From Longimonas halophila (lineage in GTDB: Bacteria; Bacteroidota; Rhodothermia; Rhodothermales; Salinibacteraceae), in NCBI RefSeq assembly GCF_002554705.1, contig NZ_PDEP01000005.1, positions 1 to 64,000 on the forward strand: DNA of 64,000 nucleotides, in the 5' to 3' direction. Each line of letters begins with the position of its first letter. The first letter of the stretch is position 1. Under the pieces are notes generated by a model. It worked only from the letters and a program-made list of their open reading frames with translations, had not been told where the DNA came from and made no database searches. The translations under genes and the position numbers were made by a program. Positions 42,760 to 53,500 of this stretch are shown one piece after another.

Positions 42760-42960
42760 TCGCTCCATGAGGTGTGCGTAGCAGGTGGGTACCAGGCCTG
42801 CTGCGTACATCTCAATTGGAGTATGAGAAGGCCGTGCTTGCAGTGCACGTCTTCCTGTGCACAACAGTCCACCATGCAGCGGTGGCTTCGTATCCGCCCC
42901 ATAATAAACTGTAGCGTTATGCTACACGCGGGGCTTCCTCCACAGAATGAACTCGTCGCT

Positions 42961-45900
42961 ATGCTGTCGTCTACGACCTCTCGTGCTGTCTCTTTCATGG
43001 CCGTCCTCCTTCTATGGGGCATGGCCACTGTAGGAGCCCACGCGCAGATCAGTACCGATCCCGCTGTACCCACCGTTAATAATCCGGTGACGGTGCAGTT
43101 CGATGCCTCGGGTACGCCTTTGGCCGGATTCAGTGGCGATATCTATGCGCATACGGGCGTAACCACCGATCAGAGCGATCCGGAGTGGACATGCGTCAAA
43201 AATCACTGGCCGACATCGGATGATTTTGAGGGCGAGCGCGCAGATACGCGCCTCACAGAGGTTGGAGACGACCAGTACGAGCTCCAAATCGATGACATTC
43301 GTGCCTACTACAACGACAACGAAACTGGCTGTGCGCTGGGTGAGAACGAAGTCATCCAGACGATGAACTTTGTCTTTCGGGATGCCGATGGTGAGACGCA
43401 GACCGATGATCTGTTCGTCGAATTGGGCGATCCCGACGCTACGCTCTCGCTGGCGATCACGAATCCGCAGGTGCCCGATCTGAATCCGCTCATTGTGGAT
43501 AACGGCGAAACCGTCACGATCGAAGCGGAAGCCGTCGAATCGGGCGAGGAACTGGAAGAAATGACGCTCTCGCTGGATGGCGAGGTGCAAACCTCCACGA
43601 CCGAGACGATGCTCTCGTATCCCCTGACCTTTAACACCTCCGGCACGCGCACGCTCGAAGTCACAGCGCGTGGCACAAATGGTACGGAGGTCACAGAGGG
43701 ATTCGACGTGGTCGTGGCGCCCGAAATGGCTGATGAAGCGCGCCCCACGGGGATTGAAGACGGCATCACGTACACCAGCAATACGTCGGTTACCCTCTCG
43801 ATGTACGGGCCCGGTAAGGAGCACGTGTACGTAATTGGCGACTTCAACGACTGGACCGTCAGCAACGACTATGCGATGACACGCGACCCGAGCGGCGAGG
43901 AGTCGGGTGGCCAAGAACACTGGTGGATCACGATCGACGGGCTGGAGCCGGGGCAAGAGTATCGCTTCCAGTACCTGATTGACGGCGAGATTCGCATGAG
44001 CGATCCGTTCTCGGCAAAGGTGCTCTCGCCCGAGGATAGCTTCATCGACGACACCACGTACCCGGATCTCATCCCGTATCCTGAGGAGGAAACCAACGGC
44101 ATGGTGTCGGTGCTGGAAACGGGACAGCCCGAGTTTGACTTCACGGAGTTCGAACGGCCCGACCCCGATGAGCTTGTGGTCTACGAGCTGCTGCTGCGCG
44201 ATTTTGTGGAGGAGAGCACCTACAGCACCCTCACTGATACACTTGACTACCTCGACAACCTGGGCGTGAACGCGATTGAGCTGATGCCCGTCTCCAACTT
44301 CGACGGCAACCTCAGCTGGGGCTACAACCCGAACCACCACCTGGCGCTCGACAAGTCGTACGGTCCGCCCGAAGACTTCAAGCAGTTCATTGATGAAGCG
44401 CACCAGCGCGGCATCGCCGTCATTTTGGACGTGGTGTACAACCATGCCACCAACCGCTCGCCGCTCATTCAGGTGGGCGTAGACGAGCTGCGCGGTCCGG
44501 GCCATGCGTTTAACGTGTTCAACCACCTGAACCACGACCACCCGTACATCCAATACTGGGTCGACCGCGCCAACGAGCACTGGCTCACCGAATACAACAT
44601 CGACGGCTACCGCTTCGACCTCACCAAAGGGTTTGTGGCCAACGACCTGGTGGCCAACGATGTGAACGCGTTCAACAGCGAGCGCGTGGAGAATCTGCGC
44701 CGCATGGCCACTGAGGCGTGGCAGGTGGATTCAGAGGCGTATCTCATCATGGAGCACTTTCAGCGGGATGAGGAGCTGCAGCTGGCCACCCACGAGCGAA
44801 ATCGCGGACGCCAGGGAATGATGTTCTGGAATGGCATGAGCGGCGCGTATGGCGAGTCGGCCATGGGCTACCTGAACAGCGGGTCAAATCTGAGTGGGGC
44901 TTACCATCCCAACACGGGGCTTGACCCTGCCGTGGGCAATGCGGTGACCTACATGGAGAGCCATGACCAGCAGTGGCTTATGCGCAAGATGAAGGAGTTC
45001 GGCAATGCCAACGATGACGGCTCGTACGATACGACGGAGCTGGAGGTGGCCCTCGAACGCCAGAAGCTCATGGGCGGCTTCTTCCTGACGATTCCGGGGC
45101 CGCGTATGCTCTGGCAGTTTGGCGAACTCGGTTATGGCTGGGGGCCCGACGAATGCCTGAAGCCCGGAGGGGGCGGCAACGGCGACTGCTCGGCGGGCGA
45201 TCCCGGACGCACCGCTCCAAAGCCGGTGCGATGGGCGTACAACGAAGACCCGGATCGCCGTGCGGTCTACGAAACGTGGGCAGCGCTGCTGAACTTGCGC
45301 CAGGAGTTTGCACCGTTCGAGGCGCTCGGCAGCGTCGAACAGCTCGATGTGACGGGCAGCGACACCATCCGCCGTATCACGCTCACCGACGGTGAGCAGC
45401 AGGCGTACGTCATTGGCAACTTTGGGCTTACGTCGCAAGAGGTACCGCTTAACATGCCGGCGACCGGCACGTGGTACGACTTCTTTCCTGGTACCCAAGC
45501 CGAGATTACGTCCAGCAACCAAAACGCAACGGTTGAGCTGCAGCCGAGCGAGTTCCATGTCTTCACCAATGAGCCGGTCGACTTTCCGGCCCAAGACTGG
45601 ACCGGATACGGAGCGCTCGTGCGCGATCAACTCACCGTATCGATTGACCGTGGCTTCGGCGGAGCACCCGAGTCGGCGGCCAACTACCGCCTGGTGGCGC
45701 TGCCGGGCGATGTGGAAACGGCCCTCGGCGAAACCGTGTCGGGTCGCAATGAGCGGGACTGGCAGGCGTACTGGGACGACGGATCTGAGGACGACTTCCT
45801 CGTGCGTTTCGACGCCTCAGACACGTTCACCTTTCGCTCTGGACGCGGGTTCTGGCTCACCAGCCGTGAGAACTGGACCTACGAAGCTGAAGTGAATGCC

Positions 45901-46923
45901 CTGGCGCTGGATGAAAGCGGCACCACGACCATTCCACTGCACGAAGGGTGGAATATCATTTCGAATCCGCTGGCCACCGACGTAAGCTGGAGCGAGGTGG
46001 ACGCGGCCAACAGCGGCACCCTCAACCCGGCGTGGAGCTTCGACGGCGCGTTCAGTGAGTCGAGCACTTTTGGCTCGGCCACGAGCGGTACCGCCTACTA
46101 CTTCTTGAACGACGATGCCGACCGCAACGCGCTTACCATTCCGGGGTCGAATGCGAGTGCGGCAACCGTAGCGGAGAGCCGCTCCGATGAAGACGCCGCG
46201 TCCATGCTGGAACTGGCTGCGTCTCCGGCCAGCAGCACGGTTAGCGAAGGACCCACCTCCACGGTGCGCATGGGCGTGCAGGCCGATGCCGACCCGGTAG
46301 CTGCTCCCCCAACCTCGTTCGAAGCCGTGAGTCTCCGCATCCGCCCAAGCGAAACGCGCACAACGCGTACCGAGCGGACCCGTCTGTACATGGCTGATGC
46401 CCGTGCGCTAACGGGCGATGGCGAAACCTTTAAAGTAGAGCTGTCTGCCGCCACCGCTGGCGACTTTATGCTGCACGCCCGCGATCTGAGCGCCGCACAC
46501 GGCTACGAGGTGGCTGTCATCGACCCGGCCAACGACGCTACGTACGACCTGCGCACCAACGAACGCATCCGTCTGACGCTCGGCGATGAGGAGACGCGCA
46601 CGCTGCAGGTGGCTGTAGGCACCGAATCCTACGTTGACGGGCAGACCCGCGAGCTGCTGCCTACCGAACTGACCCTGTCAGTCTATCCAAACCCGGTGCG
46701 TAGCCAGGCCACCATGGCGTATACGCTGCCCGAGGCCAAAGACGTGCGCCTGGAGGTGTACGACATGCTGGGCCGCCGCGTGCAGGTGGTTGAAGACCGC
46801 AATCGTGAAGCGGGTACCTACGAAGTGCCGTTCAACGTCCAAGACATGGCCAGCGGTGTGTACTTCGGACGCCTGCAGGTGGACGGCGAAACCCGCACGA
46901 AGAAGATTACCGTCGTGCGATAG
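42961..46923 (+). CDS. large secreted GH13 alpha-amylase with type IX secretion tail
   Basis: A 1320-residue protein; ATG 42961 gives the signal peptide (SFMAVLLLWGMATVGAHAQ). N-terminal Ig-like modules precede a CBM48/E-set domain (VYVIGDFNDWTV ... EPGQEYRFQYLIDG, about 275-350). The GH13 barrel follows (about 395-850) with nucleophile D553 (GYRFDLTKG), acid/base E598 (LIMEHF) and transition-state stabiliser D669 (MESHDQQ). After further beta domains, the last 80 residues are a T9SS type A sorting domain (LSVYPNPVRSQATMAYTLP ... GVYFGRLQVDGETRTKKITVVR). It should hydrolyse alpha-1,4-glucans outside the cell or at its surface. Confidence 0.93.
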   Translation: MLSSTTSRAVSFMAVLLLWGMATVGAHAQISTDPAVPTVNNPVTVQFDASGTPLAGFSGDIYAHTGVTTDQSDPEWTCVKNHWPTSDDFEGERADTRLTEVGDDQYELQIDDIRAYYNDNETGCALGENEVIQTMNFVFRDADGETQTDDLFVELGDPDATLSLAITNPQVPDLNPLIVDNGETVTIEAEAVESGEELEEMTLSLDGEVQTSTTETMLSYPLTFNTSGTRTLEVTARGTNGTEVTEGFDVVVAPEMADEARPTGIEDGITYTSNTSVTLSMYGPGKEHVYVIGDFNDWTVSNDYAMTRDPSGEESGGQEHWWITIDGLEPGQEYRFQYLIDGEIRMSDPFSAKVLSPEDSFIDDTTYPDLIPYPEEETNGMVSVLETGQPEFDFTEFERPDPDELVVYELLLRDFVEESTYSTLTDTLDYLDNLGVNAIELMPVSNFDGNLSWGYNPNHHLALDKSYGPPEDFKQFIDEAHQRGIAVILDVVYNHATNRSPLIQVGVDELRGPGHAFNVFNHLNHDHPYIQYWVDRANEHWLTEYNIDGYRFDLTKGFVANDLVANDVNAFNSERVENLRRMATEAWQVDSEAYLIMEHFQRDEELQLATHERNRGRQGMMFWNGMSGAYGESAMGYLNSGSNLSGAYHPNTGLDPAVGNAVTYMESHDQQWLMRKMKEFGNANDDGSYDTTELEVALERQKLMGGFFLTIPGPRMLWQFGELGYGWGPDECLKPGGGGNGDCSAGDPGRTAPKPVRWAYNEDPDRRAVYETWAALLNLRQEFAPFEALGSVEQLDVTGSDTIRRITLTDGEQQAYVIGNFGLTSQEVPLNMPATGTWYDFFPGTQAEITSSNQNATVELQPSEFHVFTNEPVDFPAQDWTGYGALVRDQLTVSIDRGFGGAPESAANYRLVALPGDVETALGETVSGRNERDWQAYWDDGSEDDFLVRFDASDTFTFRSGRGFWLTSRENWTYEAEVNALALDESGTTTIPLHEGWNIISNPLATDVSWSEVDAANSGTLNPAWSFDGAFSESSTFGSATSGTAYYFLNDDADRNALTIPGSNASAATVAESRSDEDAASMLELAASPASSTVSEGPTSTVRMGVQADADPVAAPPTSFEAVSLRIRPSETRTTRTERTRLYMADARALTGDGETFKVELSAATAGDFMLHARDLSAAHGYEVAVIDPANDATYDLRTNERIRLTLGDEETRTLQVAVGTESYVDGQTRELLPTELTLSVYPNPVRSQATMAYTLPEAKDVRLEVYDMLGRRVQVVEDRNREAGTYEVPFNVQDMASGVYFGRLQVDGETRTKKITVVR

Positions 46924-46979
46924 CACTCCGCTCTGGTGCACCGTCTGATCGACCTACTGCTTCCATCTTTTTGCTTGCT

Positions 46980-47411
46980 ATGCGTATGCTCTCTCTGTTC
47001 AACACCCGCTCGTTGACCTCCGTACTTGCTGCAGGACTGCTGGTCGTAGCGCTGCAGCTCATGGGATGCGGAGGCGATGGTGGCACCGACCCCGAGCCTG
47101 ACCCCGACCCAACCCCTCCCGCAGCGCCATCGGGATTGAATGGCACCTCGGGCGATGCGCAGATCACGCTCGAATGGAATGCGGTGAGCGATGCCGAAAC
47201 GTACACCGTGTATCGCGCCACCGAAGCGTTTAGTGACGTGTCCAGCGCAACCCCGGTGGGCGAGGGACTCAGCGCCACGGATCTCACCGACACCGATGTA
47301 TCCAACGGCACGCTCTACTACTACCGCGTAACCGCCACCGCCGAGGATCTGGAAAGCGATGCCTCCAACCAGATCGACCTCACGCCCTTCGCCGCGCCCG
47401 ATCGTCCGTAG
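46980..47411 (+). CDS. small lipoprotein with one fibronectin type III domain
   Basis: A 143-residue protein (ATG 46980 or 46986) with lipobox VVALQLMGCGG. A Pro/Asp linker (TDPEPDPDPTPP) leads to a single fibronectin type III domain (APSGLNGTSGDAQITLEWNAVSDAETYTVYRA ... YYYRVTATAEDLESDASN). Such modules act as spacers or adhesion units on the surface. It lies between two GH13 genes in the same direction, so it may hold or present enzymes or glycan; this is inference. Confidence 0.75.
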   Translation: MRMLSLFNTRSLTSVLAAGLLVVALQLMGCGGDGGTDPEPDPDPTPPAAPSGLNGTSGDAQITLEWNAVSDAETYTVYRATEAFSDVSSATPVGEGLSATDLTDTDVSNGTLYYYRVTATAEDLESDASNQIDLTPFAAPDRP

Positions 47412-47548
47412 CGGGTATGCAGCAGGGCCGGGGTGGGGGCTCGTTGTGGACACACCGCCCGCGCATCCCGTAGGAAGCACACGCCAAACTCGGAGCGCCC
47501 GTTGAACCCCGTGGCGCTTGCTGTTGCATCTTGAACCCACTGCTGTTT

Positions 47549-49204
47549 ATGACGATGACTTGGAGGAATCGCCGCGTTGTGCCTGCTCTATGGGCCGTGC
47601 TTGTGCTTAGCCTGATGCTGTGGACCGGCTGCGACCGCGGCGGGTCGGACGCGCCTGATGAAGACGAAGCACCGGCTTGGCACTATGGCACCACCTACCA
47701 CGTGTTCGTGCACTCTTTTGCGGATGGCAACGGCGACGGCATTGGCGACTTCGAGGGGCTGATTCAGAAGCTCGACTACATCGATGAGATGGGCTTCGAA
47801 TCCATCTGGATGCTGCCGGTGCACCCGTCGCCCTCGTATCATAAGTACGACGTGACCGACTACCGCGCCATCCATCCGGATTACGGCACGATGGACGACT
47901 TTGAGCGCCTGCTCGATGAGGCCGAGGCGCGCGATATCAAGATCATCATGGATCTGGTGGTGAACCACACCGCCCGCGATCATCCGTGGTTTCAGCAGGC
48001 GGTGGCCGACACGACCAGTCCGTACTATGACTTCTACGTCTGGCAGGATGCAGAGGCCGTCGCCGAAGCCGAGGTAGACGCCGGGCCCGACACCGATAAC
48101 AGACAGCAGTGGCACCCGGTCGAAGATGTCGACTCGGTCGATGCGGCCCTCAACGACCAGCGCTACTACGGCTACTTCTGGGGCGGTATGCCCGACCTCA
48201 ACTTCGACAACCCGGCTGTGCGCGACTCGATCATTTCCATTGGCGAATACTGGCTCGACAAAGGCGTGGATGGCTTCCGCCTCGACGCCGCAAAGCATAT
48301 TTACGAAGACGACCGCGCCGACGATACCAAAGACTGGTGGCGCACCTTCCGCGCTGAAATGGAGGCTGCTGACTCCGACGTGCTGCTTGTGGGCGAAGTG
48401 TGGGACGATGCCGAAGCGGTCGCGCCCTACTTCGAAGGGCTGCACTCGCTCTTTAACTTCGACCTTTCGGGCAACATCATCGAGGCGTTTCAAACCGGCG
48501 AGGGCGACTCGCTGGCGGTCGATCTGGCGGATACGCGGGCGACCTACGACGACATCGCGCCCTCCTTTATTGATGCCACGTTCCTGACGAATCACGACCA
48601 GCCGCGCATCCTGAACGAACTGCCTCAGCCAATGCATATGCGCACCGCAGCGTATCTGCTGTTTACGCTGCCGGGCTCGCCCTACGTCTACTACGGCGAA
48701 GAAATCGGGATGTACGGCACCAAGCCCGATCCAAACATCCGCGAGCCTATGCTCTGGGCCCCCGCCGAGGAAGACAGCCTGCGCGCCACCTGGATTGAGC
48801 CCGAGCACTCCACCGACAGCACCGTGACGCCGGTATCGGTGCAAGATGCGCAAGACGGCTCGCTCCTCAACCTCTACCGCGAACTCATCCACCTGCGCCA
48901 CGAAACCGACGCCCTGCGCCGTGGATCGCTGCATCCGGTGACCTACGAAGGGATGCCTGAGCGCCTCTCCATCTATGAGCGCCGCAGCGATACTGGCGAA
49001 TCGCTCCTGATTGCGCACAACGTAGGCGCACAGGCGGCGGATGTGATCTTGCCTGACGAACTCCGCGAGCGCTACGGCACCGTGTGGCACGAGTCCGATG
49101 CGCTGGTGCGATCCAACGACGCCGGGGCCCTGCTGCCGCCGGCCACCTCTATCATCTGGAGCGACGCCGAGTCAAACGCGACCTCCGACGAAGACCCCGT
49201 GTAA
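47549..49204 (+). CDS. GH13 alpha-amylase/glucosidase-type lipoprotein
   Basis: A 551-residue protein from ATG 47549, with lipobox [13 protein letters not shown]13 regions are all present: [24 protein letters not shown], region I DLVVNH, nucleophile D246 (GFRLDAAKH), acid/base E283 (LLVGEVWD) and D350 (FLTNHDQPR). A C-terminal beta domain ends near residue 530. It probably cleaves malto-oligosaccharides at the membrane. It is between the FN3 lipoprotein and the GH31 enzyme. Confidence 0.93.
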   Translation: MTMTWRNRRVVPALWAVLVLSLMLWTGCDRGGSDAPDEDEAPAWHYGTTYHVFVHSFADGNGDGIGDFEGLIQKLDYIDEMGFESIWMLPVHPSPSYHKYDVTDYRAIHPDYGTMDDFERLLDEAEARDIKIIMDLVVNHTARDHPWFQQAVADTTSPYYDFYVWQDAEAVAEAEVDAGPDTDNRQQWHPVEDVDSVDAALNDQRYYGYFWGGMPDLNFDNPAVRDSIISIGEYWLDKGVDGFRLDAAKHIYEDDRADDTKDWWRTFRAEMEAADSDVLLVGEVWDDAEAVAPYFEGLHSLFNFDLSGNIIEAFQTGEGDSLAVDLADTRATYDDIAPSFIDATFLTNHDQPRILNELPQPMHMRTAAYLLFTLPGSPYVYYGEEIGMYGTKPDPNIREPMLWAPAEEDSLRATWIEPEHSTDSTVTPVSVQDAQDGSLLNLYRELIHLRHETDALRRGSLHPVTYEGMPERLSIYERRSDTGESLLIAHNVGAQAADVILPDELRERYGTVWHESDALVRSNDAGALLPPATSIIWSDAESNATSDEDPV

Positions 49205-49287
49205 GCGCGGGGCGTCCACGTTCTCCATCATGCGGCCTCTCGGGGCCGTATGCTCTCTGTTTTGTTTGACGAACCTGTTACGTGTAT

Positions 49288-51780
49288 ATGAACTCCCCGT
49301 CTCGGTACGCCGGATGTGTCCTGCTCCTGCTGCTGTTCTGGATGCCCGGCTCCGCCTGGGCGCAGTCCACCGGCAACTACATCGACCACGACATGCACGG
49401 GTCTACCGTCGTTGTGGAAGGCGACAGCGCCACAGCGCATGTCACCTTCTACGCCCCCGACGTCGTGCGCGTGGATTGGACCGCGCCCAGTGCCGCACGC
49501 CCCGATTCGTCGGTTGCGGTCGTACAAGAAGCGGGCGCTACACCGCCTACCGTGCGCGACCGCGAGGATGCGCTCTGGGTGCGCAGCGAGGCGCTGGCCG
49601 TGCACGTGCAGAAAGCGCCGCTCCAACTGCGCTTTACGGAGGCCGACGGCACGCCGCTCACCCGCGAATCCACGCGCTACACCCGTAACGACGACGGCCA
49701 CCGCCTCGGCTTTCACCTGGACGACGATACCCGCGTCTACGGGACCGGAGAACGTGCCGGATCGCTCAACCTGCGCGGCAAGGCGTTCGATCTCTACAAC
49801 ACGCAGCAGTACGGCTACCAGGAGGCGCCTCCGCAGATGAAGGTGAACGTGCCGCTGGCCGTTACCAGTAGCGGATACGGACTGTACGTGGATACCACCT
49901 GGCCCACGCGCCTCGACATCGGTGCTGCCGAATCCAATACCTTTTCGGTGGATGTAGAGGGCGGTGCCCTCACCTACTACCTGATGGCAGCCCCGGACGT
50001 CCCGGCGCAACTGGAGCAGTACACCGCGCTCACCGGACGCCAGCCCATGCCGCCGAAATGGGCGCTCGGCTACATCCAGTCGAAGTACGGCTACCGCACC
50101 GAAGACGATGCCCGCGCCATCGTTGACGAGTTGCGCGCCAACGACATCCCCATTGACGCGCTCATCCTCGACCTCTACTGGTTCGAACACATGGGCGACC
50201 TGGACTGGAACCGCGAGCGCTTCCCGGAGCCGTTCCAGATGATGCGCGATCTGCGCGCCGACGGCGTCGAGACGATTGCCATCACCGAGCCCTTCCTCGT
50301 TCCCGAATCGGACCTCTTCGATGAGGGCGACCAGGCGGGCTACTTCGCCCAAGACGACAGCGGCGACACGTATCTGATTGACAACTGGTGGTCGTGCACC
50401 GAATCGGTGACCAATAGCGACGAAGGTTGCCAGGCCGCGCTGGTCGACCTTACGAATCCCGCCGCCCGCGCCTGGTGGTGGGGGCAGTATCCCGTCTTCA
50501 TGGGTGAGGAAATGGGCGGCCTCTGGACCGACCTCGGCGAGCCCGAAGAGCATCCCGAAGGCATGCGGCACTACGAAGGCAGCGTGGCCTCGGTGCACAA
50601 CGCATACAACCTGCTCTGGGCCAAGACGCTCTTTGACGGCTACCGCGACTGGCGTCCCAACCAGCGCCTCGTGAACCTGACGCGCGCCGGATCGGCAGGC
50701 ATGCAGCGCTACAGCACCTTCCTGTGGTCGGGCGACGTAGGGCGCAGCTTCACCGGTCTCCAGTCGCAGCCGCCCATGCTCTTGAACATGAGCCTGTCGG
50801 GGCTCGCCTACTACAGCTCCGACCTGGGTGGGTTCACCAACGGCACCACGACCGACGAGCTGTACACGCGCTGGTTGCAGCATGGCGCCTTCACGCCCAC
50901 CATGCGTCCGCACGGCGTAGACGACCAGGCCACCGAGCCCACGCGCTTCAGCGACGAAACGCTGTCCATTGTGCGCGACTACGTGCAGCTGCGCTACCGC
51001 CTCATGCCGTACCTCTACACGCTCGCCCACGAAAACCACACCACCGGCATGCCGCTTACGCGTCCGCTCTTTTTTGCGGATGCGGACAACCCGGCGCTTG
51101 CGAACTATGACGACGCCTACCTCTTTGGCGATGCCTTTCTCGTAGCCCCGGTCATGGCCGAAGGGCAGCGCGAGAAAACAGTTGAACTGCCCCAAGGCAC
51201 GTGGATCGACTACTGGAGCGGAGAGGCCCACGCAGGCGGACAGTCCGTCACCGTAGATGCGCCGCTTGATGAGATGCCGCTGTTTGTGCGGGCCGGAAGC
51301 ATCATCCCAATGCGTCCGGTGGCACCGCACACCGGCGCGCAGCCCCAAAACGAACTGCACCTGGACGTCTACCCAGGCCCCGATGCCCAGTACAGCGCCT
51401 CGCTCTACGAAGACGACGGCAGCACGCTGGCGTACGAAGACGGTGCCTACGCGACCACCGCACTGCACCAGACCCGCCATACCGTGGACGGCATGCCCGC
51501 GCTTGACCTCACGGTAGAAGCGGCTACTGGATCGTACGACGGGCAGCCCACCACGCGCACGCTGGCACCGACCGTGCACCGCCTTGCCGACGCGCCCACG
51601 GCGGTGATGCACAACGGCACCGACCTGCCGCAGCGCGACTCGGCTGAGGAGGTCGCCGAAAACGGCGGCTTCCACTACGACGCCGACACGCAGCAGCTAC
51701 ACATTCAAATTATGGATGCATCCCTCGACACCGCGCACACGCTGCGCATCCCAAACGCCGAATTGGCATCGCTGCCGTAG
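49288..51780 (+). CDS. GH31 alpha-glucosidase/alpha-xylosidase family enzyme, secreted
   Basis: An 830-residue protein from ATG 49288 with a signal peptide (AGCVLLLLLFWMPGSAWAQ). An N-terminal beta domain (about 25-235) leads to the (beta/alpha)8 barrel (about 240-600), with nucleophile D415 (GLWTDLGEPEE) and acid/base D483 (TFLWSGDVGRSF). C-terminal beta domains and a DUF5110-like region (LHLDVYPGPDAQYSASLYEDDG) follow. It should release glucose from the non-reducing end of alpha-glucan oligomers in the periplasm. It is directly upstream of the sugar porter gene. Confidence 0.93.
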   Translation: MNSPSRYAGCVLLLLLFWMPGSAWAQSTGNYIDHDMHGSTVVVEGDSATAHVTFYAPDVVRVDWTAPSAARPDSSVAVVQEAGATPPTVRDREDALWVRSEALAVHVQKAPLQLRFTEADGTPLTRESTRYTRNDDGHRLGFHLDDDTRVYGTGERAGSLNLRGKAFDLYNTQQYGYQEAPPQMKVNVPLAVTSSGYGLYVDTTWPTRLDIGAAESNTFSVDVEGGALTYYLMAAPDVPAQLEQYTALTGRQPMPPKWALGYIQSKYGYRTEDDARAIVDELRANDIPIDALILDLYWFEHMGDLDWNRERFPEPFQMMRDLRADGVETIAITEPFLVPESDLFDEGDQAGYFAQDDSGDTYLIDNWWSCTESVTNSDEGCQAALVDLTNPAARAWWWGQYPVFMGEEMGGLWTDLGEPEEHPEGMRHYEGSVASVHNAYNLLWAKTLFDGYRDWRPNQRLVNLTRAGSAGMQRYSTFLWSGDVGRSFTGLQSQPPMLLNMSLSGLAYYSSDLGGFTNGTTTDELYTRWLQHGAFTPTMRPHGVDDQATEPTRFSDETLSIVRDYVQLRYRLMPYLYTLAHENHTTGMPLTRPLFFADADNPALANYDDAYLFGDAFLVAPVMAEGQREKTVELPQGTWIDYWSGEAHAGGQSVTVDAPLDEMPLFVRAGSIIPMRPVAPHTGAQPQNELHLDVYPGPDAQYSASLYEDDGSTLAYEDGAYATTALHQTRHTVDGMPALDLTVEAATGSYDGQPTTRTLAPTVHRLADAPTAVMHNGTDLPQRDSAEEVAENGGFHYDADTQQLHIQIMDASLDTAHTLRIPNAELASLP

Positions 51781-51834
51781 CATTCTTACATTGCACGTCT
51801 GCACTCACCTACGCGCATCGACCCACCCGTCTCC

Positions 51835-53307
51835 ATGCAAGAAAACGACTTAGAGATTCCCGCGCCCGACGAAGGTCAGGGCAACACCCTGCTGGTCATC
51901 CTCATCTCGATGTCCGCCGCCCTGGGCGGGTTTCTGTTTGGATTCGACAGCGGTGTCATCAACGGCACCGTGGACGCGCTGCAAGAGGCGTTCAACTCGG
52001 ATGCGGTGGGTACCGGCTTCAACGTGGCCTCGATGCTGCTGGGAAGCGCAGTGGGGGCGTTCTTTGCCGGTACCGTGGCCGACAAGTTTGGCCGCCGCCT
52101 GGTAATGATTGCCACGGCCTGCCTGTTTATCTTTAGCGCGTGGGGCTCGGGCGTGGCGTGGGGCTCGACCTCGTTCGTCTTCTTTCGGATCGTAGGTGGC
52201 GTCGCTGTGGGGGCGGCGAGCGTGCTGGCGCCGGCCTACATCAGCGAGATCTCGCCCGCGCACATTCGCGGTCGCATGGCTACGTTGCAGCAGCTCATGA
52301 TTGTGGTGGGGCTGTTTATTGCGTTCCTCAGCAACTACCTCATTGCGGGAGCGGCTGGAAGCGCCTCCGACCTGTTCTGGTTCGACTTTCCGGCCTGGCG
52401 CTGGATGTACTGGGTGGAGATCATCCCCGGATCCATCTTCCTAATTAGCCTGCTGTTTATTCCCGAGTCGCCCCGCTACCTGGTGGCGGCCGGACGCGAA
52501 GGGGAGGCGCAGGATGTGCTGCAACGCCTGCTTAACGCCAAAGAGACGGCGCGCCAAACCGTTGCCGACATTAAGGAAACGGTCGTGGGAAGTCGCAAGC
52601 CGCGCCTCTCTGACATCGTCAGTGAGCACACCGGGCGCGTGCATCCCATCGTCTGGGTCGGACTCGGGCTCGCGGCGCTGCAGCAGTTCACCGGCATCAA
52701 CGTCATCTTTTACTACGGCGCTACGCTCTGGCAGGCTGCCGGATTCGACGAGTCGAGCGCGCTGATGCAGAATGTGATCAGTGGCTCCGTTAACGTCGGG
52801 TTTACCTTCATCGCGATTGCGCTCATCGACAAAGTGGGTCGCCGTCCGCTCCTACTGATTGGCGCGCTGGGGCAGGCTGCCGCACTTGGAGTGATGGCCT
52901 TTGTCTTCAGCACCGGGGGCCTCGGCCCAGACGGTGGGCTGCAACTCAGCGACGATGCCGGACTCGTGGCGTTGCTGGCGGCGAATGCGTACATTGCGTT
53001 CTTTGCATTCTCGTGGGGCCCCATCATGTGGGTGATGCTCGGCGAGATGTTTCCGAATCGCTTCCGGGGGGCTGCCCTGGCCATGGCGGGACTGGTGCAG
53101 TGGCTCTCGAACTTTACGATTACCATGACCTTTCCGGTGCTGCTCGCCAGTGTAGGATTGGGCGTATCGTACGGCATCTACGCCGCTTTTGGCGTGATTG
53201 CGTTCGTATTCGTGCAGCAGTACATTGAAGAAACGATGGGCAAAACGCTCGAACAGATGTCCCAAGAGCACGAAGCCGCTGACATTGCGGCGGGGCAGCG
53301 GTCGTAA
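51835..53307 (+). CDS. MFS sugar porter (XylE/GLUT-type)
   Basis: A 490-residue, 12-helix transporter of the sugar porter family. Signatures are FLFGFDSGVINGT (TM1), DKFGRRLVM (loop 2-3), PAYISEISPAHIRGRMATLQQL, PESPRYLVAAGRE, LQQFTGINVIFYYGATLWQ (TM7, sugar site), DKVGRRPLL and EMFPNRFRGAA. It takes up a monosaccharide, probably glucose, with protons or sodium, and is the last gene of the locus. A terminator follows at 53342. Its last 33 codons are duplicated at 54945-55048. Confidence 0.94.
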   Translation: MQENDLEIPAPDEGQGNTLLVILISMSAALGGFLFGFDSGVINGTVDALQEAFNSDAVGTGFNVASMLLGSAVGAFFAGTVADKFGRRLVMIATACLFIFSAWGSGVAWGSTSFVFFRIVGGVAVGAASVLAPAYISEISPAHIRGRMATLQQLMIVVGLFIAFLSNYLIAGAAGSASDLFWFDFPAWRWMYWVEIIPGSIFLISLLFIPESPRYLVAAGREGEAQDVLQRLLNAKETARQTVADIKETVVGSRKPRLSDIVSEHTGRVHPIVWVGLGLAALQQFTGINVIFYYGATLWQAAGFDESSALMQNVISGSVNVGFTFIAIALIDKVGRRPLLLIGALGQAAALGVMAFVFSTGGLGPDGGLQLSDDAGLVALLAANAYIAFFAFSWGPIMWVMLGEMFPNRFRGAALAMAGLVQWLSNFTITMTFPVLLASVGLGVSYGIYAAFGVIAFVFVQQYIEETMGKTLEQMSQEHEAADIAAGQRS

Positions 53308-53341
53308 ACACGTAGCCCACGTATCCCAAAAACTACAGAGG

Positions 53342-53368
53342 CGCTCTCGGAAGAGGGCGTTTCTTTTT
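53342..53368 (+). terminator. intrinsic terminator after the sugar porter gene
   Basis: Stem CGCTCTC / GAGGGCG with a GGAA loop (one G-T pair), followed by TTTCTTTTT. It lies 34 bases after the porter stop and closes the glucan locus. Confidence 0.85.
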
Positions 53369-53500
53369 GTACGGATACTGACTGGGTTCAACAACACGAA
53401 GGGAAGCCGCATTCAGGCTGTTCTAACTTGATTATCTGGCCTCTTTTCTTATGTTGAGAAACATGCAGTGACCCCATTATTGAACATCCTCTGTCTTCTC

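Noticed and set aside
42772..42960. N-terminal extension of the large GH13 enzyme
   Set aside because: A Cys-rich, non-hydrophobic stretch that would bury the signal peptide that starts at 42961.
49228..51675. An 815-codon minus-strand frame opposite the GH31 gene
   Set aside because: Antisense shadow of a gene with all catalytic motifs; its own sequence has no family features.
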